A DNA stretch of 64,000 bases from Yeosuana aquiaggeris (GCF_044003965.1 NZ_JBAWKC010000002.1:603717-667716); one strand, 5' to 3'; shown: positions 34,979 to 44,003, counted from the stretch's first letter. Numbers and translations are program-made. The notes: a model not told the origin generated them from the sequence alone.

Positions 34979-36490
34979 TTAATTGGCTTGTTGTGCCGTT
35001 TTTATCAAATCTAAAGTAGTTAAGAACAGCGGTTTATTTTCCATTTTGCTTTTTAGCCAGGCGTAAAAGCTCATGACAAAAATGTCTTCTTGTTTACCGC
35101 CAATCCATTCAAAAGAATTCTCTACCTTATTTTTAAACGCGATTGTTGTGATTTTTTCTGGAGCATTAAAGTATTCGTTAACTAGGTTTAAATAGATTAT
35201 GGCGCGTTGTTGTTTTATTTCTTTTAAAAATATTGAATAATTTCTTCTAAAACTTAATAGTCTTGATTCTACTAAATCAAGGTTTTTGAGTTCAATATGT
35301 AATAAAATTTCAATTAAATTCTTTTTAATAACCCATTCTTTTCCTGCTTTTTCAATATACCATTTATCTGTGTGATAAAATTTAGAAAATATCTGACGTG
35401 CCTTTTGAAAATCACCTTTTTGAAAATACATCATGACCAGACTTAAATGAATATCTAACAAAGATTCTAAATCTGAATGTTTTGAATTTAAAAATGGTTT
35501 GAGAATATCAATTGCTTTTTCTTTATCTCCCAGATAATTAAAATTAAGAGCTAAGATCAAATGATATTTTAGTTTAAATTCATTATAAAACTTACCTTTT
35601 TTTTGTGTCATCAACTCATGCTGTTTCTCTAGGAATTCTAAAGATTCATTGAATTTTTTGTTTCTAAAAAGAGTGTAAGCTATTAAATACAATACCTGAA
35701 GATGATAATAAAGTTGCTTCTCTTTGTTTTTATGAGTAAGCAATATCTCATAAGTATTTTTTAAAAATGGTTCAATTTTTAAATAATCATTCGAAGCAAA
35801 TGCAGAAATAGTTACAATCTTCATTAATTGGTATAAGGACATGAAAGACATTGATTCCGTTATGTCAATGTCATATTCTTCAAGAGTGTCATTAACCAGA
35901 TTTTGAAAATTTATAAACTCACCTTTAACGGTTACTTCGTTTATCGATTCTCTTATTTTAGCATACGCTATATTTAGTCGGTCTTCTTGAAGATAGTATT
36001 TTTGATTTATTTTAAATTTCTCAATAAGCGAATCTAATTTTACAGAAGGATTAGAGTAGGCGTACTGGATTTTTGTGTGATAAATTTCATTCAGTAACGG
36101 AAATAAATTATTTTCTTCAGCTAAGATTTCAGCCCGGTCTAAAATATTAAAGGCAACTTTATATTGTTTATGAAGTAGAAATGTCCTTGAAGCTAAAATG
36201 TATTTAATTATTTGCATATCAATAATTTTATCTTCTTCTAAACTTAAGTTGGCAATAAAATCAATGATAGATGAATAGAGGCGTTTTCTTAAGGCATGAT
36301 AAGCCTCTTTTTTATAAGCTTTATAAAGTTTTAGACAAACCTCTTTTGAATTTAATTCATTCTTTATTAAAAGTTTAAAAAGCTGGACATTTTTAGTATC
36401 TGATCTGGTATTTTTCCTTTCTAAGAACATTATAAAATGTTGTTGATCTTCAGATGAAAGTGTGGAAACTATTTCATTTAAATTCGTCAT
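34979..36490 (-). CDS. Large helical protein of TPR type, function unknown
   Basis: The 503-residue protein has no signal peptide and no membrane helix. It is made of repeated amphipathic helix pairs (for example KYHLILALNFNYLGDKEKAI and SLVMMYFQKGDFQKARQIF), which match degenerate tetratricopeptide repeats. The N-terminus (LSSEDQQHFIMFLERKN) and the helical body resemble an uncharacterised Bacteroidota family. It is a single-gene unit on the minus strand, and the 339-bp region upstream of it holds no intact gene. Confidence 0.8.
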   Translation of the reverse strand: MTNLNEIVSTLSSEDQQHFIMFLERKNTRSDTKNVQLFKLLIKNELNSKEVCLKLYKAYKKEAYHALRKRLYSSIIDFIANLSLEEDKIIDMQIIKYILASRTFLLHKQYKVAFNILDRAEILAEENNLFPLLNEIYHTKIQYAYSNPSVKLDSLIEKFKINQKYYLQEDRLNIAYAKIRESINEVTVKGEFINFQNLVNDTLEEYDIDITESMSFMSLYQLMKIVTISAFASNDYLKIEPFLKNTYEILLTHKNKEKQLYYHLQVLYLIAYTLFRNKKFNESLEFLEKQHELMTQKKGKFYNEFKLKYHLILALNFNYLGDKEKAIDILKPFLNSKHSDLESLLDIHLSLVMMYFQKGDFQKARQIFSKFYHTDKWYIEKAGKEWVIKKNLIEILLHIELKNLDLVESRLLSFRRNYSIFLKEIKQQRAIIYLNLVNEYFNAPEKITTIAFKNKVENSFEWIGGKQEDIFVMSFYAWLKSKMENKPLFLTTLDLIKTAQQAN

Positions 36491-36829
36491 GATATCGTCA
36501 GTAAAATATATAAAAAGCCTTTAATTAAAACATATATTATGTAATAATACAAAAATATATCGTCAGTTATGAATAAAAATTGGGTTTTAATAAAGCTTAA
36601 AGAGCTGCAAATTTGTCCTGTAATCATTAAAACAATTTAATATGAAACTATTTAATAGAATATCAAACTTCACAGCAGGGTAAATGTACAAGCTGCTTGT
36701 TCAAAAGCTATTTCAACAATAGTTTTCCAAAGCAATAATAGTTAAGTAAGATTTATTGTAATAAATACAGTAGAATCTATAAAGGTTCTAGGTGTTTAAA
36801 ATTAAGTTTAATCATTAAAATAAAATATT
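36491..36829. other. Intergenic region without an intact gene
   Basis: This AT-rich divergent region between the TPR protein and yiaA contains a short frame at 36642-36738 that would encode a CxxC peptide if one base were removed. The sequence ATATCGTCAGT occurs near both 36485 and 36557. I see no RNA gene and no exact TAnnTTTG box in front of yiaA. Confidence 0.6.
36642..36738 (+). pseudogene. Possible frameshifted small CxxC peptide gene
   Basis: ATG at 36642 opens MKLFNRISNFTAG and stops at 36681. In the +1 frame the sequence continues as GKCTSCLFKSYFNNSFPKQ to a TAA at 36736-36738. Removing one G from the GGG run at 36678-36680 would join the two into a 31-residue peptide with a CxxC pair. 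It may be a decayed small gene, an assembly error or chance. Confidence 0.25.
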
Positions 36830-37318
36830 ATGAATTATCAAACAACAGTTTCTGTAGATGAAAAAACAGAAAAAAAAGACGTAAAAAAAGAAATAAAAAT
36901 TTTTGATCAAAAACCAACGCCGGCGTTTATTGGAGCCTCATGGTTCGCTCTATTGATAGGTATGACATCCTATTGCATTGGACTGTGGAATGCGGATATG
37001 CAATTAAATGAAAAGGGTTACTATTTTACCATTTTACTTTTTGGGCTATTTTCGGTAATTTCTTTGCAAAAAGCGGTAAGAGATAAATTGGAGAATATTC
37101 CAATTACAGAAGTTTATTATGGAATAAGCTGGTTTACTACAGTGGCTTCAATAGTACTGTTAGTTATTGGTCTTTGGAATGCCGATTTATTTTTAAGTGA
37201 AAAAGGATTTTATGGTATGGCCTTTACCTTAAGTTTATTTGCCTCTATTGCCGTTCAAAAAAACATCAGAGATGTAGGGTATATTGATAGAAGTAGGGAT
37301 GAGGATAAAAAATGTTAA
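36830..37318 (+). CDS. yiaA: YiaA/YiaB family inner-membrane protein
   Basis: The 162-residue protein has a charged N-terminal tail (about 30 residues) and two tandem YiaA/B repeats. Each holds two membrane helices: FIGASWFALLIGMTSYCIGLWNADMQL onward (about 35-90) and YYGISWFTTVASIVLLVIGLWNADLFL onward (about 98-150). The repeated IGLWNAD motif marks the family. The function is unknown. A strong terminator follows. Confidence 0.92.
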   Translation: MNYQTTVSVDEKTEKKDVKKEIKIFDQKPTPAFIGASWFALLIGMTSYCIGLWNADMQLNEKGYYFTILLFGLFSVISLQKAVRDKLENIPITEVYYGISWFTTVASIVLLVIGLWNADLFLSEKGFYGMAFTLSLFASIAVQKNIRDVGYIDRSRDEDKKC

Positions 37319-37367
37319 AAAGAATGGCATTATAAATGGGTTTATTTTGATGATTACATTTTAACCC

Positions 37368-37398
37368 AAAACCTCGCAGTGATTAACTGCGGGGTTTT
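37368..37398 (+). terminator. Terminator after yiaA
   Basis: A 13-bp stem with one G-T pair (AAAACCTCGCAGT with ACTGCGGGGTTTT) surrounds a GATTA loop, 50 bp after the yiaA stop codon. Confidence 0.75.
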
Positions 37399-37449
37399 AA
37401 ATGTATTATACTTTTTATTGTATATTAGTCTTATAATGATTTTTAGAAT

Positions 37450-38325
37450 ATGCCTTATTGGTTGCACTTTCTGATTCTGTTGATTATTGCTTATGTGATT
37501 ATAAGCATAGCGATATATTATTTGCAGGACTATTTATTATTTAAACCGGAAAAGTTACCAGAAGATTTTCAGTTTTACTATGAAAATCAGGATATCAAGG
37601 AATATAATCTTGAAACGCGAGATGGCGCTGTTATTAATGCGCTCCTTTTCAAACCCAAAGGAGAATCTAAAGGCATTGTGTTTTATCTTAAGGGAAATTC
37701 AAAAAGTATAAAGGGTTGGGGGAAATTTGCAGTCGATTTTACCAGACATAATTACAATGTATTAATGGTAGATTATCGTGGTTTTGGTAAAAGTACAGGA
37801 AGGCGCTCTCAAAAGGCAATAAAAAGAGATTTACAAGAAGTATATAATAAAATTAAAGAGGAAACCACTGAGGATAGAATCATTGTATATGGCCGTTCCT
37901 TAGGGTCAGGTTTTGCTGCAAAGCTTGCCTCAATGAATAACCCTAAAATGCTTATTTTGGATGCGCCTTATTATAGTCTAACTAAGGTCACAGCAAGATA
38001 TGCTCCATTTATGCCACTGTCTATTCTAATAAAATATCCACTACCAACTTACAAATGGTTAAAATATGTGCAATGCCCAATACATATTATTCACGGGACG
38101 AATGATACTTTAATCCCATATAAAACAAGTGTCAGACTTTCAAAGGTAAATCCTAAATTAACCAGATTGCATACGGTAATAGGCGGGGGTCATAAAAATT
38201 TGAACAATTTTGAGTCCTATCATAAAATGATGCATGAGATTATTAATTCAAAATCAGAACAAATAGATTTATCAACAACCAGTATTCATGTTGTACATGG
38301 CACAAAAAGGAAAACCCAAGGTTAA
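37450..38325 (+). CDS. Membrane-anchored alpha/beta hydrolase (copy 1)
   Basis: The 291-residue protein has one N-terminal transmembrane helix (about 5-25) and an alpha/beta hydrolase domain. The nucleophile elbow is VYGRSLGSG (Ser150), with the likely acid in HGTNDTLIPY and His in GGGHKNLNN. The oxyanion-side motif is YLKGNSKSIKGWG, where the usual HGN is replaced by KGN. The substrate is unknown; the family contains esterases and bem46-like proteins. It overlaps the next gene, a paralogue, so the pair arose by tandem duplication. Confidence 0.88.
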   Translation: MPYWLHFLILLIIAYVIISIAIYYLQDYLLFKPEKLPEDFQFYYENQDIKEYNLETRDGAVINALLFKPKGESKGIVFYLKGNSKSIKGWGKFAVDFTRHNYNVLMVDYRGFGKSTGRRSQKAIKRDLQEVYNKIKEETTEDRIIVYGRSLGSGFAAKLASMNNPKMLILDAPYYSLTKVTARYAPFMPLSILIKYPLPTYKWLKYVQCPIHIIHGTNDTLIPYKTSVRLSKVNPKLTRLHTVIGGGHKNLNNFESYHKMMHEIINSKSEQIDLSTTSIHVVHGTKRKTQG

Positions 38326-39109
38326 AATAGTGGTGATAGGTTTAATAGGTTTATATGCCATAATTTGTGGGTCCTTGTATTTTTTTCAGGAAAATATTAT
38401 TTTCAGGCCAACGGTACTTTCTCAGAATCATATTTATAAATTTTCACATCCGTTTCAGGAAATTTTCTTAAAAGCGGAAGATGGAGGAATCATAAATGCT
38501 GTTTTATTCAAGAATGACAATCCTAAAGGGGTGATATTATATTTTCATGGCAATGTGGGTGACTTAAATCGCTGGGGAAAAATCACAGAATATTTTGCAA
38601 ATAAAAATTATGATGTACTGGTGATGGATTACAGAACTTATGGAAAAAGTTCCGGAGATTTAAACGAAGCCGTTTTATACAGTGACGCGCAAATGTGTTA
38701 TGATTATTTAAAAAAAAATTATAATGAAAATTCAATTACGGTTTATGGCAGGTCTTTAGGAAGTGCTTTTGCGACCTATGTGTCGTCTAAAAATAAACCT
38801 AAGCAAACCATTTTAGAAGCCCCCTTTTATAGCTTAGAGGATGTTACCCAAAGGAGACTTTTTATGTTTCCTGCAAAATACTTGTTGAAATTTCGATTTC
38901 CTAATTTTGAACATATTCAAAATATAAACAACCCACTTTATATATTTCATGGTACTGATGATGCAGTGGTTCCTTTTGAATCTGGAAAAAAATTGTTCAA
39001 TGCATCATCAAAAATAAATTCAGAGTTCCTGTTAATACCTCACGGATCACATAATAATTTGAATGAATATGATAGCTATAAAAATCAAATCAATGAATTG
39101 CTAAAGTGA
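38288..39109 (+). CDS. Membrane-anchored alpha/beta hydrolase (copy 2)
   Basis: The 273-residue protein is a paralogue of the gene before it. It overlaps that gene by 38 bp, or by 29 bp if the ATG at 38297 (MAQKGKPKVKI) is used. A transmembrane helix (about 13-33) precedes the hydrolase domain with YFHGNVGDLNRWG, the nucleophile elbow VYGRSLGSA (Ser156), HGTDDAVVPF and HGSHNNLNE. Unlike copy 1 it keeps the standard HGN motif. Both face away from the cytosol if the N-terminus is inside. Confidence 0.88.
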   Translation: MLYMAQKGKPKVKIVVIGLIGLYAIICGSLYFFQENIIFRPTVLSQNHIYKFSHPFQEIFLKAEDGGIINAVLFKNDNPKGVILYFHGNVGDLNRWGKITEYFANKNYDVLVMDYRTYGKSSGDLNEAVLYSDAQMCYDYLKKNYNENSITVYGRSLGSAFATYVSSKNKPKQTILEAPFYSLEDVTQRRLFMFPAKYLLKFRFPNFEHIQNINNPLYIFHGTDDAVVPFESGKKLFNASSKINSEFLLIPHGSHNNLNEYDSYKNQINELLK

Positions 39110-39190
39110 GAATAATTTCAAAAATCAACTATTAAAAGGTTATCCATTGTAGATAATAAATTATTTCAATTTTATAGAAAAACTATTATA

Positions 39191-39592
39191 CTATAAACCA
39201 GATAGCAATATCACTACTAAGACGAGAAGTCCTAAAGTTCCCTTACCTATAACTTTTAACGCAGATGACTTGCCCTTATTATAAAGATGAATTTCATTAA
39301 TTAAATTATCGGTTAGTAGAATCTTTACGTTTTTATCGTTTTTGTTTTCATTAACAATATTGTTTGTATAAGAAAGTTTTGATTTTTTAGATACCCTTTT
39401 CCCTATACCATATAATTGATTGTCTTCAATAATTAATTTTTCAAATTTGTAGTTCGAATTTGAATCTGATTTAACCCGAACTTTTCCCCCGAAGAGAAGC
39501 GCGTCTTCTTTTGTTGTAGGTTTAGAGTCATATACTTTACAGCTTTGTAGTAATACTATAGTAAATAGTAATAGAGGAAATAGATTTTTCAT
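39191..39592 (-). CDS. Small lipoprotein with C-terminal membrane helix, function unknown
   Basis: The 133-residue protein has a lipoprotein signal (FTIVLLQSC, Cys18), a polar middle part rich in Lys and Asn with likely beta strands (KFEKLIIEDNQLYGIGKR), and a C-terminal hydrophobic segment (LGLLVLVVILLSGL) after a Gly-Lys stretch. I do not recognise the family. It lies downstream of lysS on the same strand, separated by a terminator-like hairpin. Confidence 0.7.
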   Translation of the reverse strand: MKNLFPLLLFTIVLLQSCKVYDSKPTTKEDALLFGGKVRVKSDSNSNYKFEKLIIEDNQLYGIGKRVSKKSKLSYTNNIVNENKNDKNVKILLTDNLINEIHLYNKGKSSALKVIGKGTLGLLVLVVILLSGL

Positions 39593-39610
39593 GTAAATGG
39601 CTGGTTTTTA

Positions 39611-39642
39611 AATAAAAAATTCTGAATTTATTAAATTCAGAA
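39611..39642 (-). terminator. AT-rich terminator after lysS
   Basis: On the minus strand the arms TTCTGAATTT and AAATTCAGAA surround AAT and are followed by TTTTTTATTT. It lies 112 nt after the lysS stop and before the small lipoprotein gene. The stem has few G-C pairs, so its strength is uncertain. Confidence 0.5.
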
Positions 39643-39753
39643 AATTAAAACTTTTGATAAAGTAAAGATAGCTTAATTAATAAAAAAAAATAAAAATTAA
39701 TTCGTATTAATTCCTTTTCTATTTTTCATGACAAGACGGAAAGAAAAAAGGGG

Positions 39754-41442
39754 CTAAATGATCTCTACAAATAAATCATCACCAACTTTTTCAACTTTAG
39801 CTAATTTATGCTTGGTTAAGCCTTTAATACCTTTATCCCAGGCTTTGTTGCTTAATTCTGATTTTGATTTAAGATCATTTAATGTCATGCTTTTATGAGA
39901 TTTTAGAATCTCTAAAATAACCTTTTCATTGTCACTCAATTCAATGGCCTTTTTCTCTGGTCTCATTTGAGGGAAGAATAAAACTTCTTGTATGGACTGA
40001 TTATTTGTTAAGAACATAACGAGTCTGTCCATACCAATACCCATGCCAGAGGTTGGAGGCATACCATATTCTAAAGCGCGTAAAAAATCTTCATCAATAA
40101 ATTCTGTAGCTTCATCATCCCCTTTGGCGGCTAGTTTTAATTGATGTTCAAAGCGTTCTCTTTGGTCAATTGGGTCATTTAATTCTGAATAAGCATTGGC
40201 AATTTCTTTTCCACAAACCATCAATTCAAAACGCTCTGTTAACTCCGGATCGGTTCTGTGTTCTTTACATAAAGGGCTCATTTCCTTGGGGTAATCTGTA
40301 ATAAAAGTTGGTTGAATATAATTGCCTTCACATTTTTCTCCAAAAATCTCATCTATAAGTTTCCCTTTACCCATGGTCTCATCAACTTCTATTCCCATGT
40401 TTTTAGCGGCTTTTCTGATCTCATCTTCGGTTTTTCCAGTAATATCAAATCCGGTAAAATGTTTTATAGAATCAGCCATGGTTACTCTGGCATAAGGAGC
40501 TTTAAAGTCTATTTCGTGTTTACCAAAAGTCGCTTTAGTAGTGCCATTAACAGCACTAGCACAATGTTCTAATAATTGCTCACAGAAATCCATCATCCAA
40601 TTGTAATCTTTATACGCCACGTAAATTTCCATTGCGGTAAATTCTGGATTATGAGTGCGGTCCATACCTTCATTTCTGAAATTCTTAGAAAATTCATAAA
40701 CACCATCAAAACCACCAACAATAAGTCTTTTTAAATATAACTCATTGGCGATTCTCATGTAAAGCGGAATATCTAAGGCATTATGATGTGTAATAAATGG
40801 TCTGGCAGCTGCACCGCCAGGAATAGGTTGTAAAACAGGGGTTTCCACTTCAAAATAACCTGCGTTATTAAAAAATTCACGCATGGCGTTAAAAAGTTTG
40901 GTACGCTTAACAAATACTTCCTTGACGTGTGGATTCACCACTAGATCTGCATAACGTTGTCTGTAACGTTGTTCAGGATCTGTAAAGGCGTCATAAACTA
41001 TACCGTCTTTTTCCTTTGGCATTGGTAATGGTTTTAAAGCTTTACTGAGAATGGTGAAATCTTTAACCATTACAGTTTTTTCACCAACCTGTGTTGTGAA
41101 AAGCTCCCCTTCAATTCCAATGAAATCTCCAAAGTCTAAGAGTTTTTTAAAAACATCATTGTATTTTGTTTTGTCTTCTCCCGGACAAATTATATCTCTA
41201 TTAAAATATACCTGAATTTTACCTTCGGCATCCTGAATCTGAGCAAAGGAGGCTTTACCTTGCAACTTAATGGCCATGAGTCTTCCGGCAATAATAACTT
41301 TTTTGCCTTCTTCAAAATTGTTTTTGATGTCCTTGGAAGAGTGATTTACAGGAAATAAATCTGCAGGATAGGGGTTTATACCTAACTGGCGTAATTTTGA
41401 AAGTTTATCTCGTCTTACTAATTCTTGTTCAGAAAGTTGCAT
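39754..41442 (-). CDS. lysS: Lysine--tRNA ligase with winged-helix-like C-terminal extension
   Basis: The 562-residue class II enzyme charges tRNA-Lys. The OB-fold anticodon domain (about 50-150) is followed by the catalytic domain with FRNEGMDRTHNPEFTAMEIY and GMGIGMDRLVMFLTN. Most bacterial LysS end soon after this motif near residue 500. Here about 65 residues follow (LSDNEKVILEILKSHKSMTL and on), patterned like a winged-helix domain. The start is 42 nt downstream of a -7 box. Confidence 0.97.
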   Translation of the reverse strand: MQLSEQELVRRDKLSKLRQLGINPYPADLFPVNHSSKDIKNNFEEGKKVIIAGRLMAIKLQGKASFAQIQDAEGKIQVYFNRDIICPGEDKTKYNDVFKKLLDFGDFIGIEGELFTTQVGEKTVMVKDFTILSKALKPLPMPKEKDGIVYDAFTDPEQRYRQRYADLVVNPHVKEVFVKRTKLFNAMREFFNNAGYFEVETPVLQPIPGGAAARPFITHHNALDIPLYMRIANELYLKRLIVGGFDGVYEFSKNFRNEGMDRTHNPEFTAMEIYVAYKDYNWMMDFCEQLLEHCASAVNGTTKATFGKHEIDFKAPYARVTMADSIKHFTGFDITGKTEDEIRKAAKNMGIEVDETMGKGKLIDEIFGEKCEGNYIQPTFITDYPKEMSPLCKEHRTDPELTERFELMVCGKEIANAYSELNDPIDQRERFEHQLKLAAKGDDEATEFIDEDFLRALEYGMPPTSGMGIGMDRLVMFLTNNQSIQEVLFFPQMRPEKKAIELSDNEKVILEILKSHKSMTLNDLKSKSELSNKAWDKGIKGLTKHKLAKVEKVGDDLFVEII

Positions 41443-41483
41443 GCTAATTATTTTTTTTAACCTACCGTTTTGATAGGCGAGTG

Positions 41484-41491
41484 CAAAATTA
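41484..41491 (-). promoter_or_regulatory. -7 promoter box of lysS
   Basis: The minus strand reads TAATTTTG, an exact TAnnTTTG match 41 nt before the lysS start codon. Confidence 0.55.
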
Positions 41492-41566
41492 CACTATTTC
41501 AAAAAATTAGCACATAACTTTTTACTAGATTTTAAAATTGTAAAAATATCTTTTTTACAGTTGTGT

Positions 41567-41977
41567 TTAGTTGGTAGGACTTAAGACCGTACCTTTTATA
41601 TATAATATTTTAGAGGGTTCACTTGCATTTGAAATAACGGTGATTGTCTTTTTAAAAGCGCCAATTCTATTGGTGGCATACTTCACTTTTATTTCACTGG
41701 ATTCACCTTATAAAATGGGAGTTTTTGAATAAGAAGGAACCGTACATCCACATGAAGTCTTTACTTGCATAATAACAATTGGAGCCTCACCCGTATTGAT
41801 GAATTTAAAAGTGCGTTCCCCATAAGCATTTTGGTTGATGGTGCCATAATCAATTTCTCTATTTGATTTATTTTCTAAAATTAAAGCAAGAATATTTTGT
41901 TCTTGTTTGGTTAAATTTTCAAAAGCATTGGCAGTTCTTTTTGATTTTTTAAAGGCAAGCCAAAAATAAAGATTCAA
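41567..41977 (-). pseudogene. DUF1573 protein, broken by an in-frame stop
   Basis: One reading frame runs for 137 codons from 41977 to the TAA at 41567-41569 and is interrupted only by TAA at 41708-41710. Before the stop it reads REIDYGTINQNAYGERTFKF and VKTSCGCTVPSYSKTPIL. After it the frame continues as GESSEIKVKYATNRIGAFKK and ends in LYIKGTVLSPTN, which together match a complete DUF1573 domain. A single base change could have made the stop. The usual signal peptide is also missing: the N-terminus is NLYFWLAFKKSKRTANAFEN. It is probably decaying, although a sequencing error could explain the stop. Confidence 0.75.
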
Positions 41978-42141
41978 AAGTATGAATGGTGTGTTTTTTT
42001 AACTATAAGATCTCTTCATTAGCATGACATAAGTCATAGATTTTACTCGTAATAATCCTTTCTTTTGTAATACTATTTTACAGGAAATTTCCAAGAGTTA
42101 ATAGTATCAAATTAAATTAAAAATCTTAAATATTTAAAAAG

Positions 42142-43032
42142 ATGAACCATCTTATTCTTAGTGCTATTTCATTATTGTTAGTTCAATTGAGTTCTTTCGG
42201 GCAAGAATTATCACCTTATATTAAAGTGGGTGAATCTACGCTGTCCATGCAGGAGTTATCAGATAAAGTGATCCAAACCTTAGAAGATAATTCCTTTAAC
42301 GTTTTAGGGACTTATAATCCTTCTAATAAAAGCGCATTGAAAGTTATTGCTTTTACAAGAAATGATTTAAAAAATACAGTAATTAAAGTAAAGGACCGAG
42401 GGGCTTTGGCAGCCATCATGAAAGTTGGATTAGTGATGAAAGGTGATAAAGTTGTTATTTCATATACAAATCCTGACTATTTATTAAGAGCATATTTACC
42501 AACAAACTACAATACTTTTAAAAGTGTTTTTGTAAAATTTAGTTCAGATTTAAAAAATGCTTTATCCCTTCTAGGGAATGAGTTTACATCATTTGGAGGG
42601 ACTATTGAAGCAGATAAATTGGGTAATTACCATTATAAAATAATGATGCCCTATTTTACTGATCCCGTTGAATTAAATGAGTTTTCTTCATTTAAAGAGG
42701 GCTTAGCTACCATAACAAATAATTTAAAAGCCAAAAAAGGAGACACAAAAGAAGTATATACCCTTATTTATGAAAAAGAAGAAGTAGCTGTATTTGGGGT
42801 GGGACTTCAAAGTACTGAAGATGGCGAGTCTTATTTCTTACCAAAAATTGGAGAAGACCATGTTGCGGCACTACCATATGAAATCATTTTACAGGGAAAG
42901 AAAGCAACCATGCTACATGGTAAATATAGAATTGCCTTGCATTGGCCAGAACTTACCATGGGAACTTTTATGAAAATCATGAGTACACCTGGTGATATTG
43001 AAGACACCTTGGAAGAGTTATGTACTAAATAA
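42142..43032 (+). CDS. Secreted protein, possibly two DUF302-like domains
   Basis: The 296-residue protein has a signal peptide (ISLLLVQLSSFGQ). Two halves seem related: about 35-140 (KVIQTLEDNSFNVLGTYNPS, then ALAAIMKVGLVMKGDKVVIS) and about 175-290 (KMMPYFTDP-like region, LPYEIILQGKKATMLHGKYR). The first half resembles the DUF302 fold start, but I am not sure of the family. It would be periplasmic. It is a single plus-strand gene, followed by a small membrane peptide gene. Confidence 0.7.
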   Translation: MNHLILSAISLLLVQLSSFGQELSPYIKVGESTLSMQELSDKVIQTLEDNSFNVLGTYNPSNKSALKVIAFTRNDLKNTVIKVKDRGALAAIMKVGLVMKGDKVVISYTNPDYLLRAYLPTNYNTFKSVFVKFSSDLKNALSLLGNEFTSFGGTIEADKLGNYHYKIMMPYFTDPVELNEFSSFKEGLATITNNLKAKKGDTKEVYTLIYEKEEVAVFGVGLQSTEDGESYFLPKIGEDHVAALPYEIILQGKKATMLHGKYRIALHWPELTMGTFMKIMSTPGDIEDTLEELCTK

Positions 43033-43104
43033 ATTTTTATTAAAATTGTAACAACTCTTTTTGAATAGCGTCATACAGGCAATCATCAATTAAAATCAAC
43101 CAAA

Positions 43105-43263
43105 ATGAGTTTCTGGAGAGTTTTGCTGTCTATTATTTGTCCACCTTTAGCTGTTATAGATAAGGGTTGCGGCTCTATATTTATAGTGTTTTTATTGTGG
43201 CTTTGCGGCTGGGTTCCAGGCGTTATTGCGGCCTTAGTTATATTGAATAATCCGAAGAGATAA
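43105..43263 (+). CDS. YqaE/Pmp3 family small membrane protein
   Basis: The frame ATG 43105 to TAA 43261-43263 encodes 52 residues: MSFWRVLLSIICPPLAVIDK, a short GCGS turn, then FIVFLLWLCGWVPGVIAALVILNN and a basic end (given here in pieces). Two membrane helices with the CPP in the first and the GWVPGVIAA in the second are the Pmp3/YqaE signature. The family is linked to salt and cold stress and membrane potential in other organisms. It stands 72 bp after the DUF302-like gene and just before lipB. Confidence 0.85.
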   Translation: MSFWRVLLSIICPPLAVIDKGCGSIFIVFLLWLCGWVPGVIAALVILNNPKR

Positions 43264-43278
43264 ACACAAAAAATATTG

Positions 43279-43286
43279 TAATTTTG
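43279..43286 (+). promoter_or_regulatory. -7 promoter box of lipB
   Basis: TAATTTTG is an exact TAnnTTTG match. Only 6 nt separate it from the lipB ATG at 43293, so the transcript should have almost no leader. Confidence 0.55.
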
Positions 43287-43292
43287 CGCACT

Positions 43293-44003
43293 ATGAATAA
43301 GTGTGTTGAACTTCAGGATTTAGGTAATAAGGACTATAAGCAATCTTGGGACTACCAAGAGCAATTGTTTAAAGGTATTGTAGATACCAAAATTAAAAAC
43401 AGAAGAGAAGAATTGCAGTTGCCAACGAATAATTATTTTTTGTTTGTTGAACATCCGCACGTCTATACCTTGGGAAAAAGTGGTGATTTATCAAATTTGC
43501 TACTGGATGAAAACCAGCTTAAAGATAAAGGCGCTACTTTTTATAAGATCAACAGAGGAGGTGATATTACGTATCATGGTCCTGGTCAAATTGTAGGGTA
43601 TCCTATTTTAGATTTAGAAAACTTTTTTACTGATATTCATAAGTATCTTCGTTTTTTAGAAGAAATGATTATTCTCACATTGGAAGAATATGATTTAAAA
43701 GCAGAAAGAAGCCCAGGTGAAACAGGTGTTTGGCTGGATGTAGGCACGCCATTTGCCAGAAAAATATGTGCTATGGGTGTTCGTGCCAGTCGCTGGGTAA
43801 CGATGCATGGTTTTGCGCTTAACGTGAATGCCAATCTGGGTTATTTTGACAATATCATTCCCTGTGGCATTCGGGGAAAAGCAGTGACATCGCTTAATGT
43901 TGAGTTGGGAGTCAAAGAAGTTTCAACTGCTGAAGTCAAAGAAAAATTACTCAAACATTTCACAATACTTTTTGAAGCCGAGATTAAGACCATTCAGATT
44001 TAG
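43293..44003 (+). CDS. lipB: Octanoyl-[ACP]:protein N-octanoyltransferase (LipB)
   Basis: I choose ATG 43293; the frame also permits a TTG at 43284, but that codon lies inside the promoter box. The 236-residue protein shows FVEHPHVYTLGKSGD, the RGGDITYHGPGQIVGYPILD signature and the HGFALNVNANLGYFDNIIPC segment with the acyl-acceptor cysteine in PCGIRG. LipB transfers octanoate from acyl carrier protein to lipoyl domains, the first step of lipoate attachment. Its 3' end overlaps the convergent acr3 by 20 bp. Confidence 0.96.
   Translation: MNKCVELQDLGNKDYKQSWDYQEQLFKGIVDTKIKNRREELQLPTNNYFLFVEHPHVYTLGKSGDLSNLLLDENQLKDKGATFYKINRGGDITYHGPGQIVGYPILDLENFFTDIHKYLRFLEEMIILTLEEYDLKAERSPGETGVWLDVGTPFARKICAMGVRASRWVTMHGFALNVNANLGYFDNIIPCGIRGKAVTSLNVELGVKEVSTAEVKEKLLKHFTILFEAEIKTIQI

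Noticed and set aside
36485..36567. Direct repeat ATATCGTCAGT near 36485 and 36557
   Set aside because: Two short copies in AT-rich DNA, one overlapping the start of a gene; no further copies or symmetry.
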